Positions 44,652 through 54,200 of a stretch of 64,000 nucleotides of DNA are shown piece after piece. Origin of the DNA: Kitasatospora kifunensis. GTDB taxonomy: Bacteria; Actinomycetota; Actinomycetes; Streptomycetales; Streptomycetaceae. Numbering within the stretch: the stretch's first letter is position 1; each line of letters begins with the position of its first letter. Both the position numbers and the translations under genes were made by a program. Location: the NCBI RefSeq assembly GCF_014203855.1, contig NZ_JACHJV010000001.1, positions 1,178,001-1,242,000 of the forward strand. The letters are read 5' to 3'. Under the pieces are notes generated by a model. That model was not told the origin of the DNA. It searched no databases and saw only the letters and a list, made by a program, of their open reading frames with translations.

Positions 44652-45264
44652 AGATGAGTCGGCGGACCGGTCGGTCGCGGCCACCGCCAGGCGCAGCCAG
44701 ATCGTGGCCGCGACCATCGAGACCATCGCCGAACTCGGCTACGCACAGGCCTCGTTCGCTCGCATCGCCGAGCGGGCCGGCCTGTCCAGCACTCGGCTGA
44801 TCTCCTACCACTTCGCCGGAAAGCGCGAGCTGATCGAGCAGGTGGTCAGCGAGGTGTACACCGAGATCGGCGAGTTCATGGCGGCTCGGCTGGCCGGACG
44901 CACCGGCGGGCGGGAGCTGCTGCTCGGCTACATCGAGGGCTATCTGGAGTTCATCGCCGGGCACCGCGTCCAGATGAAGGCCCTGCTGGGCATCTTCCTG
45001 GCCGGCGCCCTGGACTACGACCCGGAGTCGACCGAGCTGGTGGTGCTCGACCCGATCGAGCGGATCCTGCGCCATGGCCAGGAGTCCGGTGAGTTCCGCG
45101 ACTTCGACCCGCAGGTGGTCGCGGCCAGCGTGCGGCGCAGCGTGGACGGCATCCCGTTGCTGCTGGAAGCCCACCCCGAGCTCGACCTGGGCGCGTGTGC
45201 CGCCGAGTTGTGCACCCTGTTCGACCTGGCCACCCGCAAGGACCAAGGAAGGACGGAGATATGA
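44641..45264 (+). CDS. TetR-family transcriptional repressor
   Basis: A 207-aa protein. The N-terminal HTH is clear: I-V-A-A-T-I-E-T-I-A-E-L-G-Y, then A-S-F-A-R-I-A-E-R-A-G-L-S-S and Y-H-F-A-G-K-R-E-L-I. The C-terminal ligand/dimer domain carries L-L-G-I-F-L-A-G-A. It is expected to repress its own operon through the palindrome at its start codon. The next gene, a membrane protein, overlaps its stop (ATGA), so it is the likely target together with the exported peptide gene. The inducer is unknown. Confidence 0.9.
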   Translation: MRVRDESADRSVAATARRSQIVAATIETIAELGYAQASFARIAERAGLSSTRLISYHFAGKRELIEQVVSEVYTEIGEFMAARLAGRTGGRELLLGYIEGYLEFIAGHRVQMKALLGIFLAGALDYDPESTELVVLDPIERILRHGQESGEFRDFDPQVVAASVRRSVDGIPLLLEAHPELDLGACAAELCTLFDLATRKDQGRTEI

Positions 45265-45968
45265 CCGCACGGCAGGCGCCGCCGACGAGCCGGGGAAGGG
45301 CCGCGCTGGCCATCGCGTGGGACATCGGCGCGCCGATCGGCATGTACTACCTGTTGCACGGCCTGGGCCTGAGCACCTTCCTGGCGTTGCTGCTCTCCGC
45401 CGTGTTACCCGGGCTCACCTCGGTCTACCAGGTCATCCGCTCGGGCCGGTTGGACGGACTCGGCCTGTTCATGGTGTCCATCACGGTGGTTTCCGCCCTG
45501 GCCTCGCTGGTCGCCGGCTCGCCGAGGTTCCTGCTGGCCAAGGACGGCCTGCTGACCGCGTTCGGTGGAGCGTGGCTGCTGGTCACCGCGCGCGCCGAGC
45601 GGCCGGTGGCGTTCATGTTCGCCCGCGCGCTCCTGGAAGGCCGCATCGGCCCGCACGGCGAGTCCTGGGACCTGCTGTGGGAACGGCTGCCCGGATTCCG
45701 CAGGATCTGGCGGGTGGCCGGGGTCATCTGGGGCACGGCCACCATCGCCGACTCAGCCCTGCGCTTCGCTATGGCCTACACCATGCCGGTCAACCAGGTG
45801 CCCGCGCTCAACGGCCTCCAGTGGGGCGTGCTGTTCGTCCTGCTCCAGGTGGTCACCAACGTCTACTACCACCGTGCCGGGCTGTACGACCCGGGCTCCA
45901 CGCTGTACGCGCCGCTACGCCGGCCCGAGGAGAACTCCCGATTCGGCGAAGGAGTGACGAGCCCGTGA
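45261..45968 (+). CDS. VC0807-like integral membrane protein
   Basis: A 235-aa protein with about six membrane helices. Family motifs include W-D-I-G-A-P-I-G-M-Y-Y near the N-terminus, S-V-Y-Q-V-I-R-S-G-R-L-D, and P-R-F-L-L-A-K-D-G-L-L-T. Members of this family are common next to TetR regulators in actinobacteria and are of unknown function, possibly in resistance or transport. The ATG overlaps the TetR stop and its own TGA overlaps the GTG of the next gene. Confidence 0.85.
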   Translation: MTARQAPPTSRGRAALAIAWDIGAPIGMYYLLHGLGLSTFLALLLSAVLPGLTSVYQVIRSGRLDGLGLFMVSITVVSALASLVAGSPRFLLAKDGLLTAFGGAWLLVTARAERPVAFMFARALLEGRIGPHGESWDLLWERLPGFRRIWRVAGVIWGTATIADSALRFAMAYTMPVNQVPALNGLQWGVLFVLLQVVTNVYYHRAGLYDPGSTLYAPLRRPEENSRFGEGVTSP

Positions 45969-46294
45969 AACGACCTCGGGTATGGCAGTGCCTGGCCGCG
46001 TTGCTCACGGTCAGCGCGCCGGCGGCGTCCCCGGCCGCGGCGTCCGTGCTCATCACAGACCAGCCGCCCGCCCCGCGACACTCCGCGGCGACGACGCCGA
46101 TCAAGCCGGTCATCGCGTGCACAGCCCTGACCGGCCGCGACTTCCCCAGCATGCGGGCCACGGTGACCTCGGCCGAGGTGGTGACCGAGAACCTGGGCGG
46201 CAAGGCCGTGCAGGTCTGCGACGCGCTCGCCCCGGTGATCCCGGCCAACGGCAGCCTGAACGGCGACTACCGTTACGTTGGGAGTTACTACTGA
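45965..46294 (+). CDS. Small exported protein, possibly a truncated tannase-like enzyme
   Basis: A 109-aa protein from GTG 45965 (GTGA overlap with the previous gene). An N-terminal signal peptide is visible (basic start, hydrophobic A-A-L-L-T-V-S-A-P, then A-A-A). The mature part, C-T-A-L-T-G-R-D-F and V-T-S-A-E-V-V-T-E, resembles the start of secreted tannase/feruloyl esterase-like hydrolases, but the catalytic domain is absent. It may be the stump of a longer gene cut by rearrangement, because the next 500 bp have no gene. The family assignment is weak. Confidence 0.5.
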   Translation: MKRPRVWQCLAALLTVSAPAASPAAASVLITDQPPAPRHSAATTPIKPVIACTALTGRDFPSMRATVTSAEVVTENLGGKAVQVCDALAPVIPANGSLNGDYRYVGSYY

Positions 46295-46811
46295 CCTTCT
46301 AGGAGCGATGTCGTCGAGGGCTGACAGTCTTCGGTATCGGCGGTACGTCCGGTGGGTGTCCGCGGCCGTTCCCGACGCCGCCTGTCGGTACGTGCTGTGC
46401 TGCTACAAGCCCGGCGGGCGACCGTGCGCCGCTCAGAGACTCCGTCAGCGAAGTCGACCAGTACCGCCGCAAGCCGAGCATGACACCATCGCGACCGTCG
46501 ACGACACGGGCGTGATCCGGCCACTGGCATCGATTCAGCCCAGGCCTTCGGTAGCCTTCTCGACCGCTGTACGGTGCGGGCCTTCGGCGCGAAGGCTCGA
46601 AGGCTCGAAGGCTCGAAGGGCTCCGGGAGATAGAGCACTCCGCAGAAGGCTCTGTGGCCTCCTCGGCTCCCGCTCCAGGACCCCGGGGTGCCCATGAGGT
46701 CACAGGTCACGCCAACGCCGAGCCCGCCCGGACAAGCTCACCGTCTGGCAGCAGTTCCCTGCCGACTGTCACGGTGTCTGCGTGGTCGATTAGCCTGACC
46801 TGTAAGGGGGG
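46295..46811. other. Gap of about 500 bp without a supported gene
   Basis: Open frames exist on both strands but lack codon bias and ribosome-binding sites. It contains the GAAGGCTC repeat. It may be the remains of the deleted 3' part of the exported-protein gene. Confidence 0.4.
46591..46614. repeat. Three tandem copies of GAAGGCTC
   Basis: Exact units at 46591-46598, 46599-46606 and 46607-46614, followed by a 9-bp variant GAAGGGCTC. It lies in non-coding sequence. Confidence 0.8.
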
Positions 46812-47191
46812 GTGTTCCAGGTGGGACTGGACGAGGGTCTGGCAGCGCTGCACACGGGGCGGTTTGACGGCCAGCAGATCGTGGGGAGTTTCGCGACACA
46901 CTGGTTCTGATGTTGACCAGGGGCGGCGAGCCGCTGGCCGGGGATGTGGGTGGCGTGCGCTGGTTGTACGTCTTCACGGGCGAGGCGGGGTTGGCCCGGT
47001 TCGCGTCGGCACGCGGGTTGGTGGCGCCGGTGGAGTATCTGACGGTGTACGGCGCGCGTCTGCTGGACGTGGCGATGCCGGCGCTCGGCGTCCCGGCGGG
47101 GGTGGCACTGGATGTGGCGGGTCCGGCGCCGTTCCTGTTGCCGCCCGTGGTCGGGGTCGTGCCGGATGCGGTGGCGGTGGACCGTGGCTGA
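46812..47191 (+). pseudogene. SseB-like protein with a one-base frameshift
   Basis: The first frame from GTG 46812 reads L-D-E-G-L-A-A-L-H-T-G-R-F-D-G-Q-Q-I-V-G. After GTGGGG (about 46883) the family sequence continues in another frame as E-F-R-D-T-L-V-L-M, then G-G-V-R-W-L-Y-V-F and L-T-V-Y-G-A-R-L-L-D-V. One extra G in the G-run would restore one continuous SseB N-terminal-type domain. SseB-like proteins accompany type VII/WXG100 modules in streptomycetes. ATG 46910 could still give the second part. A sequencing error in the G-run is a serious alternative. Confidence 0.7.
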
Positions 47192-47538
47192 CTCGTACCA
47201 GGTCGACCCGAACGCGCTGAGCAGCACGGCGAAGGGGATCAACGATGCGATAGGCGAGTTGAAGAAGCTGGGGATCGACGAGAGCGGCGAGCTGGGGCGC
47301 TCTGAAGGACGGCGCCGAGAACGCCGGCAAGGACACCGCGGCTGGCGGTGCGGGCCATGACTCGGCGCAGGACGCCGCGGACTACGCCCGTTGGGCGCAC
47401 CTGAGGGATTTCTACAATTCGCCGAAGGGACCGTGGGGAGACCTCGCCCAGCCTACCGACGGTATCGAGTCCAGTGCCGTTCACGCCGGTTCGTCAGATA
47501 TCTTCCCTACCGCTAGCCGACACAGGAGCCAGTCGCGC
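47184..47538 (+). pseudogene. Broken WXG100-like gene fused by frameshift to another tail
   Basis: Starts at GTG 47184, overlapping the SseB stop: V-D-P-N-A-L-S-S-T-A-K-G-I-N-D-A-I-G-E-L-K-K-L-G, a normal ESX-type N-terminus. At G-E-L-G (about 47298) the expected middle is gone. A different frame then runs open from 47299 (L-K-D-G-A-E-N-A-G-K-D-T, H-L-R-D-F-Y-N-S-P-K-G-P-W-G) into the Imm35 gene. A deletion seems to have joined the first third of a WXG100 protein to the end of a toxin-like gene. Confidence 0.6.
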
Positions 47539-47844
47539 ATGCTCTCCCGAAGCGAGGCCCACGACCGGGCCAAGGAATTCCTCGACCAGCACTACGTGAA
47601 CGATCCGATGACCATCGTGCTGCAGCCTGAGCTGACAGCAGAGCACGACTGGGCCTGGGCGGTACGGTTCGACTCCCAGGAACACCTCGATACCGGCGAC
47701 ATCTTCAAGGCCCCGTTCAACCGGTTGCTGATCGTCCCCAAGGACGGCTCGCCGGTGCACCTCGCCCCGACCGGCTTCACCATGGACCAGACGGCGCACT
47801 ACCTCGGCACGGGAGAGCATCCCGGACAGCAGACGGAGGGTTAG
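47539..47844 (+). CDS. YrhB/Imm35-type immunity protein
   Basis: A 101-aa protein. It begins S-R-S-E-A-H-D-R-A-K-E-F-L-D-Q and has W-A-V-R-F-D-S-Q-E-H-L-D-T-G-D followed by L-L-I-V-P-K-D-G-S-P-V-H, the pattern of YrhB-domain immunity proteins. Its cognate toxin is missing; the fused remnant upstream may be its tail. The TAG stop is cut by the left end of the IS5 element, whose TA target overlaps it. Confidence 0.7.
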   Translation: MLSRSEAHDRAKEFLDQHYVNDPMTIVLQPELTAEHDWAWAVRFDSQEHLDTGDIFKAPFNRLLIVPKDGSPVHLAPTGFTMDQTAHYLGTGEHPGQQTEG

Positions 47845-48787
47845 GCCGTGTCTCATAATTGATCTTGTGGTGAGTCGAGGAGAGATAACCGATGCTGCGT
47901 GGGCTCGGATAGAGCCGTTGTTGCCGCAGCGGGACGGCGCCGGGCGTCCCTGGCGGGATCACCGCCAGGTGGTCAACGGGGTGCTGTGGCGACTGCGTAC
48001 GGGTGCCCCGTGGCGTGATCTGCCCGAACGATACGGCCCGTGGCAGACCGTCTACCGGCGCTTCGCTCAATGGGAGAAGGACGGCACCTGGACTGCACTC
48101 CTGCAGGAGGTCCAGGTCCGCAACGACGCGGTGGGGACCGTGGAGTGGACGGTCTCGATCGACTCCACCGCTGCGAGGGCTCACCAGCACGCGGCCGGGG
48201 CCCGCAAAAAGGGGATCGGCCCGAGGACGAATCGGATGATCCGGCAGCAGTTGCGCGCCGCGAGGCGCTTGGCAGGTCCCGGGGCGGGCTGACCACCAAG
48301 ATCCACCTGGCGGTCGACGGCCGGGGCCTGCCGCTGTCGATCGTATTGAGCACGGGCAACGCGGCCGACTGCACGATGCTGCCCGCCGTCCTGGACGCCA
48401 TCCGCGTCCCGCGTCCCGGGGCCGGGCGACCAAGGACCAGACCCGACCGGGTCGTGGCCGACAAGGCCTACTCCTCCCGGAAGATCCGCGACCTGCTGCG
48501 GCGCCGACGGATCAAGGCGACCATCCCCGAACGCCGGGACCAGATCGCAGGCCGCGCCCGTCGCGGCCTGCGCGGCGGGCGACCGCCGGCCTTCGACAAG
48601 ACCGCCTACAAAGGGCGGAACGTCGTCGAGCGGTGCTTCGCCAAGCTGAAGCAATTCCGGGCAGTGGCAACCAGGTTCGACAAGCTGGCCAACCGCTACC
48701 GGGCCGGCGTCGTCCTCGCCTCACTGATCCTGTGGCTGCGAGCCGAGGAGCAATGACCCACCACAAGATCAATTACGAGACACGGCC
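47844..48787 (+). mobile_element. IS5-family (IS427-like) element with TA target duplication
   Basis: Inverted repeats GGCCGTGTCTCRTAATTGAT face each other at 47844 and 48787, differing at one base over about 27 bp. TA flanks both ends (47842-47843 and 48788-48789). The 944-bp element holds one transposase split over two frames, as usual for the group. Removing the element and one TA joins GGAGGG-TTAGGGCC-GTG, so the insertion lies between the ribosome-binding site and the start of the next gene. Confidence 0.9.
47867..48756 (+). CDS. IS5-family transposase, two frames joined by frameshifting
   Basis: First frame (47867-48292) has A-W-A-R-I-E-P-L-L-P, W-R-L-R-T-G-A-P-W-R-D-L-P and the first catalytic Asp in V-S-I-D-S-T. 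The second frame (used from about 48240 to 48756) has G-G-L-T-T-K-I-H-L-A-V-D, V-V-A-D-K-A-Y-S-S-R (second Asp) and R-N-V-V-E-R-C-F (Glu). This split is normal for IS427-type elements, which produce the full protein by programmed frameshifting. It is potentially active. Its TGA overlaps a new ATG (48753) in frame with the next gene. Confidence 0.88.
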
Positions 48788-48794
48788 TAGGGCC

Positions 48795-50096
48795 GTGCCC
48801 CTGTCGGTCAACGAGGCAACCGCCCAGGCCAGAAACTGGCTCGCTGCCACCTACCGCGGCCAGGTGGAACTGGCGGTTCCGCAGCCGGTCGCGCAGTCGC
48901 CCGAGGCGTTCTTGTACAGCTGCCGGGTGCTGCCGCAGTCGGGGTTCCGGCCGACCCCGATGCTCAGCGCCTCGCTGGTGGTGCCGGTCAACGGCACCGG
49001 GCCGTTCCACCCGGCCACCGACCGGCCGTGGGCCGATCTCGCTTCGCTGGGCCAGGATCCGCGACCGCGGACCCTGGCCGGCCAAGCGCACCGCCTGAAC
49101 GCCCGTGGCTGCGTGGTGGTCATGGACGGCATGATCGACGGCGTGCGGAGCAGCGCGTTGCCGTGGCGGCCGTACCACGAGGCACCGGGCTGGTGGAGTC
49201 GACTGCTGCGCCATTTCGGCCAGGCTGAGGTGGCCGTCTGCGGCAGCTGGGACCAGCTCATCGGTGCCGTCCAGGCCAGTGGCCCGGACACCCGCGGCGT
49301 GGTGTGGGTACGGCGCGAGGCCGGTGGCGAGGAGGCCACCGGCCACCTGCTCTACGTCCATAACAATCAGGGCAACGTCGTGGTACTCGACCCGCTCGCC
49401 GGTTCTCTGGCGCGGCTGGAGTTGGAGCACGTCCGCCAGCTGACCCTGGCGCGGTTCCGCCGGGACGTGCAGCCGCAGGCACAGCCTCAGGAGCCCTGGC
49501 GCCGCCGGGCCTTGGACTTCCACGCGGCGAAGCACAAGGCCCAGGCGTGGCTGGACCAGCAGTACGGCGGCCAGGTGCTCCTCGTGGATCCGCAGCCGGC
49601 CGACGAAGGGCCGCGCGGCTGGCTGTTCGCCTGCAACACACAGACCTTTCTCGCCGGAGGCCGCCGCGAGGACGCGCTGCTGGACGCAGCGCTGGTGGTT
49701 CCCAAGGACGCCCGCGCACCGTTCGGTCTGCCGAACTCCTCGCCCTGGAGCTGGTACACGCAGTGGTCGAGCGGACGGGACGACCTGCCGCTACCGCCCG
49801 CCCCGGCGCCACTGGACTGGCTCGACCGCACGATGAGCTCGCTCGGCGGGCTGATCCGGGTCACCGACCACACCGCCTGGCCCACCCTGCTGGCCGAACT
49901 GGTCACCCTGCCGACAGGCGTACGCGCCCTGGTCTGGGTCCGGCGCCGGGACAGCCGGGGCCGCGAGTCGGTCGGCTTGCTGCTCAACGCCGGGTTGACC
50001 GAGCGCGGGCTGGTGCTACTGGATCCGACCACCGGCGAACCCGCCACACTGGAGAGTGAGGGCGTCAGCTCGATGCATCTGCTCCGATACCGCTGA
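48795..50096 (+). CDS. Protein with two YrhB/toxin-associated repeats
   Basis: A 433-aa protein if started at the ancestral GTG 48795. Two tandem halves each begin with an A-x-x-W-L segment (A-R-N-W-L-A-A-T-Y-R-G-Q-V and A-Q-A-W-L-D-Q-Q-Y-G-G-Q-V) and end with V-L-D-P-L-A-G or L-L-D-P-T-T-G. This resembles YrhB-type domains followed by papain-fold toxin-like segments without the catalytic Cys. It is probably an immunity-related or inactive toxin protein. The IS5 insertion removed its ribosome-binding site. An ATG at 48753, with GAGGAG before it, inside the IS, would add 14 residues and could restore expression. Confidence 0.62.
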   Translation: MPLSVNEATAQARNWLAATYRGQVELAVPQPVAQSPEAFLYSCRVLPQSGFRPTPMLSASLVVPVNGTGPFHPATDRPWADLASLGQDPRPRTLAGQAHRLNARGCVVVMDGMIDGVRSSALPWRPYHEAPGWWSRLLRHFGQAEVAVCGSWDQLIGAVQASGPDTRGVVWVRREAGGEEATGHLLYVHNNQGNVVVLDPLAGSLARLELEHVRQLTLARFRRDVQPQAQPQEPWRRRALDFHAAKHKAQAWLDQQYGGQVLLVDPQPADEGPRGWLFACNTQTFLAGGRREDALLDAALVVPKDARAPFGLPNSSPWSWYTQWSSGRDDLPLPPAPAPLDWLDRTMSSLGGLIRVTDHTAWPTLLAELVTLPTGVRALVWVRRRDSRGRESVGLLLNAGLTERGLVLLDPTTGEPATLESEGVSSMHLLRYR

Positions 50097-50384
50097 GACG
50101 GCGTATCGAACGGCGCGAGCAGGGGCGTGCGGGTCAGTGAGCACGTTTGAGTGGGCGTTCTGTTCACTCCTCCGTCGGGAGCCAGCAGCCGTGCAGTCCC
50201 AGCGGGACCCGGACCGGAGCGCGCACGCGGGCGAGCGGACCCTGGGCCGGGGCCGCGCAGGCGTCTGGAGCGCGGGCGGCCATCGGGCCCAGGTGCGGAC
50301 GGCATGGGACCAACGGGTTGACTCTCGGTCGGTACGGCGCGCGATAGCCTGGCGCCATCACCGGTTCGACCTTGGGGGACGCGG

Positions 50385-51254
50385 GTGGCCGCGGTCGTTT
50401 TCGTGCACGGCATCGCCAAGCAGTACCTGGGCCCGCAGACGATGCACGGTGGCATCGCCGCTGCCGCCGCGGACGGGGTGCGGCTGGCAGGTGGCCCACC
50501 GCTGGCCGCCGAGGACGTCGCGGTTGCCTTCTACGGCCACGCGTTCCGCGCCCGTGGCGGGAAGGGCGAGGCTTGGCACGATCCGGACGGTGTGACGGAG
50601 CTCGAACTGGACCTGCTTCTCGAGATGTGGCGCGCCGCCGCGCGGTTGGAGCCGGCCGAGGTACCAGCGCCCGCGGACGGCCGGACCGGCTTGAAGGCAC
50701 GCGTCCCGCTGACCGTGCAGCACGCACTGCATGCTGTCTGCCGCTCGCGCTTCCTCGCCGGGGTCGGCGAGCAGTTCCTCCTGGGCACGCTGAGCCAGCT
50801 GCGGCGTTACCTCAGCGACCGGGCCCTGCGGGAGCGGGTGCAGGCGGAGGTCGCGGCCGTAGTGACGCCGGACACCCGGGTGTTGATCGGTCACTCGCTC
50901 GGCTCGGTGGTGGCGTACGAGGCGCTCTGCGCGCATCCGGAGTGGGGCATCCAGGCGCTGGTCACGTTGGGCTCGCCGTTGGGCATCCCGCGGGTGGTGC
51001 TCGACCGCGTGCGGCCGGAGCCCGTTGGCGGCCGACTGGCCTGGCCTGGCGGTGTCCGGACCTGGACCAACATCTGCGACCGGTATGACGTGGTCGCGCT
51101 GACCAAGGAGCTCGCGCCGCTGGTGGCGGACGGCCAGGTGCGGGACCTGCTGGTCGACAACGGTTGGCAGGCGCACGCGGTCGAGCACCACCTGACGGCG
51201 ATGGAGACAGGACAGGCGGTGGCCGAGGCACTGCGCGGGCGGGAGCGGGAGTGA
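50385..51254 (+). CDS. Alpha/beta hydrolase, partner of the caspase-STAND protein
   Basis: A 289-aa protein from GTG 50385 with GGGGGA upstream. Lipase-like features: V-F-V-H-G-I near the N-terminus (oxyanion region), the nucleophile elbow G-H-S-L-G-S (Ser at about 167), an acidic residue in D-R-Y-D-V-V and a late His in A-V-E-H-H. Such hydrolases may cleave lipids or esters, and in conflict systems can damage membranes. The TGA overlaps the GTG of the caspase gene (GTGA at 51251), so the pair is translationally coupled. Confidence 0.8.
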   Translation: MAAVVFVHGIAKQYLGPQTMHGGIAAAAADGVRLAGGPPLAAEDVAVAFYGHAFRARGGKGEAWHDPDGVTELELDLLLEMWRAAARLEPAEVPAPADGRTGLKARVPLTVQHALHAVCRSRFLAGVGEQFLLGTLSQLRRYLSDRALRERVQAEVAAVVTPDTRVLIGHSLGSVVAYEALCAHPEWGIQALVTLGSPLGIPRVVLDRVRPEPVGGRLAWPGGVRTWTNICDRYDVVALTKELAPLVADGQVRDLLVDNGWQAHAVEHHLTAMETGQAVAEALRGRERE

Positions 51255-54200
51255 GCGAAGGGCCGCGCCGGCACCTGATCGCAGCCGGGACTGCGAAGTA
51301 CCGCGATGAGGAGATCGAGGAACTTCCCCAAGTACCCGAGGACCTGGAGAAGTTCGCGGCGATCTTCGGGAGCATGCGGTACGAACCGGCCCTGCAGCTG
51401 CTGGACCTGGACCGCGATGCACTGCGGGGCAGGCTGGTTGAGTGGAAGAACGCCGCGCGTCGCGAAGGGGACGCGCTGGTGCTCTACTTCAGCGGGCACG
51501 GCGAGCGCACCGAGGACGGGCACCACTACCTGCTCTGCCACGACAGCGAGTTCGGCCAGCCGGATCTGGCGTTCGGCACCGAGGAGCTGGTCGCGATCCT
51601 CGGACGCCGGTGTGTGCGGCACCTGCTGATCGTGATCGACACCTGCTACGCCGGACTCGGCGCCGCGCAGTCCGTGCGGCGGCTCTCACAGGATCTGACG
51701 CACCGTCTGGCAGGGTCGAGTGACGCGGACTCACTGGTGAGCTTCGCGGTCATCGCCGCCGCGCGCTCCCGTGAGCAGGCCGAGGACGGGCTGTTCACCC
51801 GGGCGCTGGCGCAGGCGGTGAACGACCCCAGCCTGGGCGGCTCGCGCCAGGAGCGGTTGGCGCTGGAGCTGCTGGTCGGGCGGATCAACGAGCAGCTGGC
51901 AGCGGCGGGGACGCCGCAGCGGGCGGAGTACTACATGTCGGGGGACGGGACGTTCGCGTTCCTGCCGAACCCGCGGTACGAGCCTGCGCTGCCGTTGGTG
52001 GTGGACCTTGCGGAGCAACGAGCCTGGCTGAGTTGGATAGTGCGCCCGGAACACCTTCGCAGGGACGATCACGGGGAGGAGGCCGTGGGCCACGCTCTCG
52101 CCTCGGCGCCACAGCCCGGCCAGTCCTCATCGTACGGCGGCCTGCGTGAGGACGAGCTGGTAGGGCACTTCGGTCCGCGCGGCCGAGGCAGCGAATCCAC
52201 CCTGCCCTACGACTACTTTACCGGCCGCGCTTTGGCGCTGGATGTACTCACGAGCTGGATGGCGGGCCGCACCGAGCACCGCGAGCACGCGGTGGTGGTC
52301 ACCGGCTCGCCGGGTGTCGGCAAGTCGGCGCTGCTGTCCCGGCTGGTGCTGGGAAACGTCATCGATGTACCGATCCACGCTCGGCACCGTTCGCTGGCGG
52401 ATCTCGTCAACCGCTTCGCCGAGCACCTGGGAGCTCCCGAACTGCGGTCACCCGAAGAGGTGCTGGCTGCCCTCTCTGCCCGTCGAAGTCCCTTGTCCGT
52501 GCTGGTGGATGGTCTGGACGAGGCAGTGGAGTCTGAGGCTCAAGCCATCGCAACCGCCCTCTTGCGCCCGCTCGCCGGGCTACCGAACGTCCTGCTGCTG
52601 GTGGGCACTCGGCGGCATCTGGTGGAGCTGCTCGGGACCGGATTCTGGTCGCTGGACTTGGACGAGCCGCGTTGGCTGGGAGCGAGCGACCTAGCAGTGT
52701 ACGCCCATTTGCTGCTTTCAAAACCGGATGGGCCGGGGAGCCAGGGGCCGTACTGGGGAGCAGACGGGAGGACCGTGGCCCGGGCAATCGCCGAATGCTC
52801 GGACGGCAACTACCTCGCAACGCGCCTCATTGCCCGCACCCTTGCCTACCGTCCCATGTCTCTCGACACAACCCAGCCCGACTGGCAGCGTGTGCTCCCC
52901 ACCGGGCCCCCCGGCGCCGTGTTCAGCTGGGCCCTGCGCGAACAGCTTGGCGCGGACGAGCACCGCGGGCGGGCCCTGCTCACCCCGATCGCTTTCGCTG
53001 AGGGCTCCGGGCTGCCATGGACAACGGTGTGGCCGGCGCTCGCCGCGGCCGTGCTGGGCCGGCCAGTCGATGGCCCTGAGTTCGCCCGGCTGGTAGATCT
53101 GCTGGGTCCATACCTCACCGAGGGCCTCGACCACCACGGCCGCTCTGTTTATCGGGTGTACCACGAGTCTTTCGCCGACGAGCTGCGTGCGGCGGCCCCG
53201 CCGGACACTCAGGAGCGACTGGCCCGGGCGCTGATCGACCTGGTACCAACAGCGGAAGACGGCAAAGGACCCGACTGGGCCGCCGCCGATCCGTACATCC
53301 GCGCGCACCTGGCGACGCATGCGGCGGCGGGCGGCGAGCTGGACGAGCTGGCGACGGATCCGCTGTTCCTCTTGACGATGCATCAGGCAACACTGCTGCC
53401 TGCACTGGATACGCTACGCAGCGCGTCGGCGGTCGCGGTGCGGCAGGCGTATCAGACGTGCTCCGCGATGTTCCCAGACCTCCAGCAGCTCGGGGAGCGC
53501 GCCGCGCAACTAGAACTCGCGGCTGTCCAGCAAAAGGCGACCGATCTGGCCGCCGCGATCCGTGCGCGGGTCCCTGAGAGGCCGTGGAGCACGCGATGGG
53601 CGCGCGGAAACCGGTCGTACCGAACCATCGGCTCGTTCGGCAGCGCCGTGGTGGACGTGGTCGAGCGGGTGCTGGACGGGCGGACAGTGGTGGTGACGGC
53701 TGAAGTCTGCGGGGTGGTGCGGGTCTGGGACTTCGTAACCGGAGCGGCCTTGGGCTCCCCACTCGCGGAGGTGCCGGTGCCTGTGCGGCAGCTGGCTGTT
53801 CCGGAAGATAGTGACGCTGCGGTGGTGCTGGTGCTGGCTGGTGGGACAGCCCGGATCTGGGACCTGCGTACGGCAAATCCAGTCAGCGAACCGTATCGAA
53901 CACCGGCCACCCGGGCCGCACTTGCGGCTTCGGACAGGTTGATCGGCCTGCTGGTTGGAGACGATGGGGAAACTGACGTAGTAGACCTGGTTGGCGGCCT
54001 TCTGATCGCCAGGATCGCGACAGACCTCTCCACCATGAACCACCCCCTGGTGCCAGGGCCATTGACGATCACGGCTCACGCGGGCCAGGCAACAGTCGCG
54101 ATCGCGGCCAACAAGTTGAGCGGTCGCCGTGGCCGGTCAGCCACGCTGGGGGTGTGGGCCGTCGATCTCCAGAATGGTCAAGCCACCCGTACGACCCATC

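Noticed and set aside
46278..46710. Open frames on both strands after the exported-protein gene
   Set aside because: No start signals, no motifs, and a simple 8-bp repeat runs through them; treated as non-coding.
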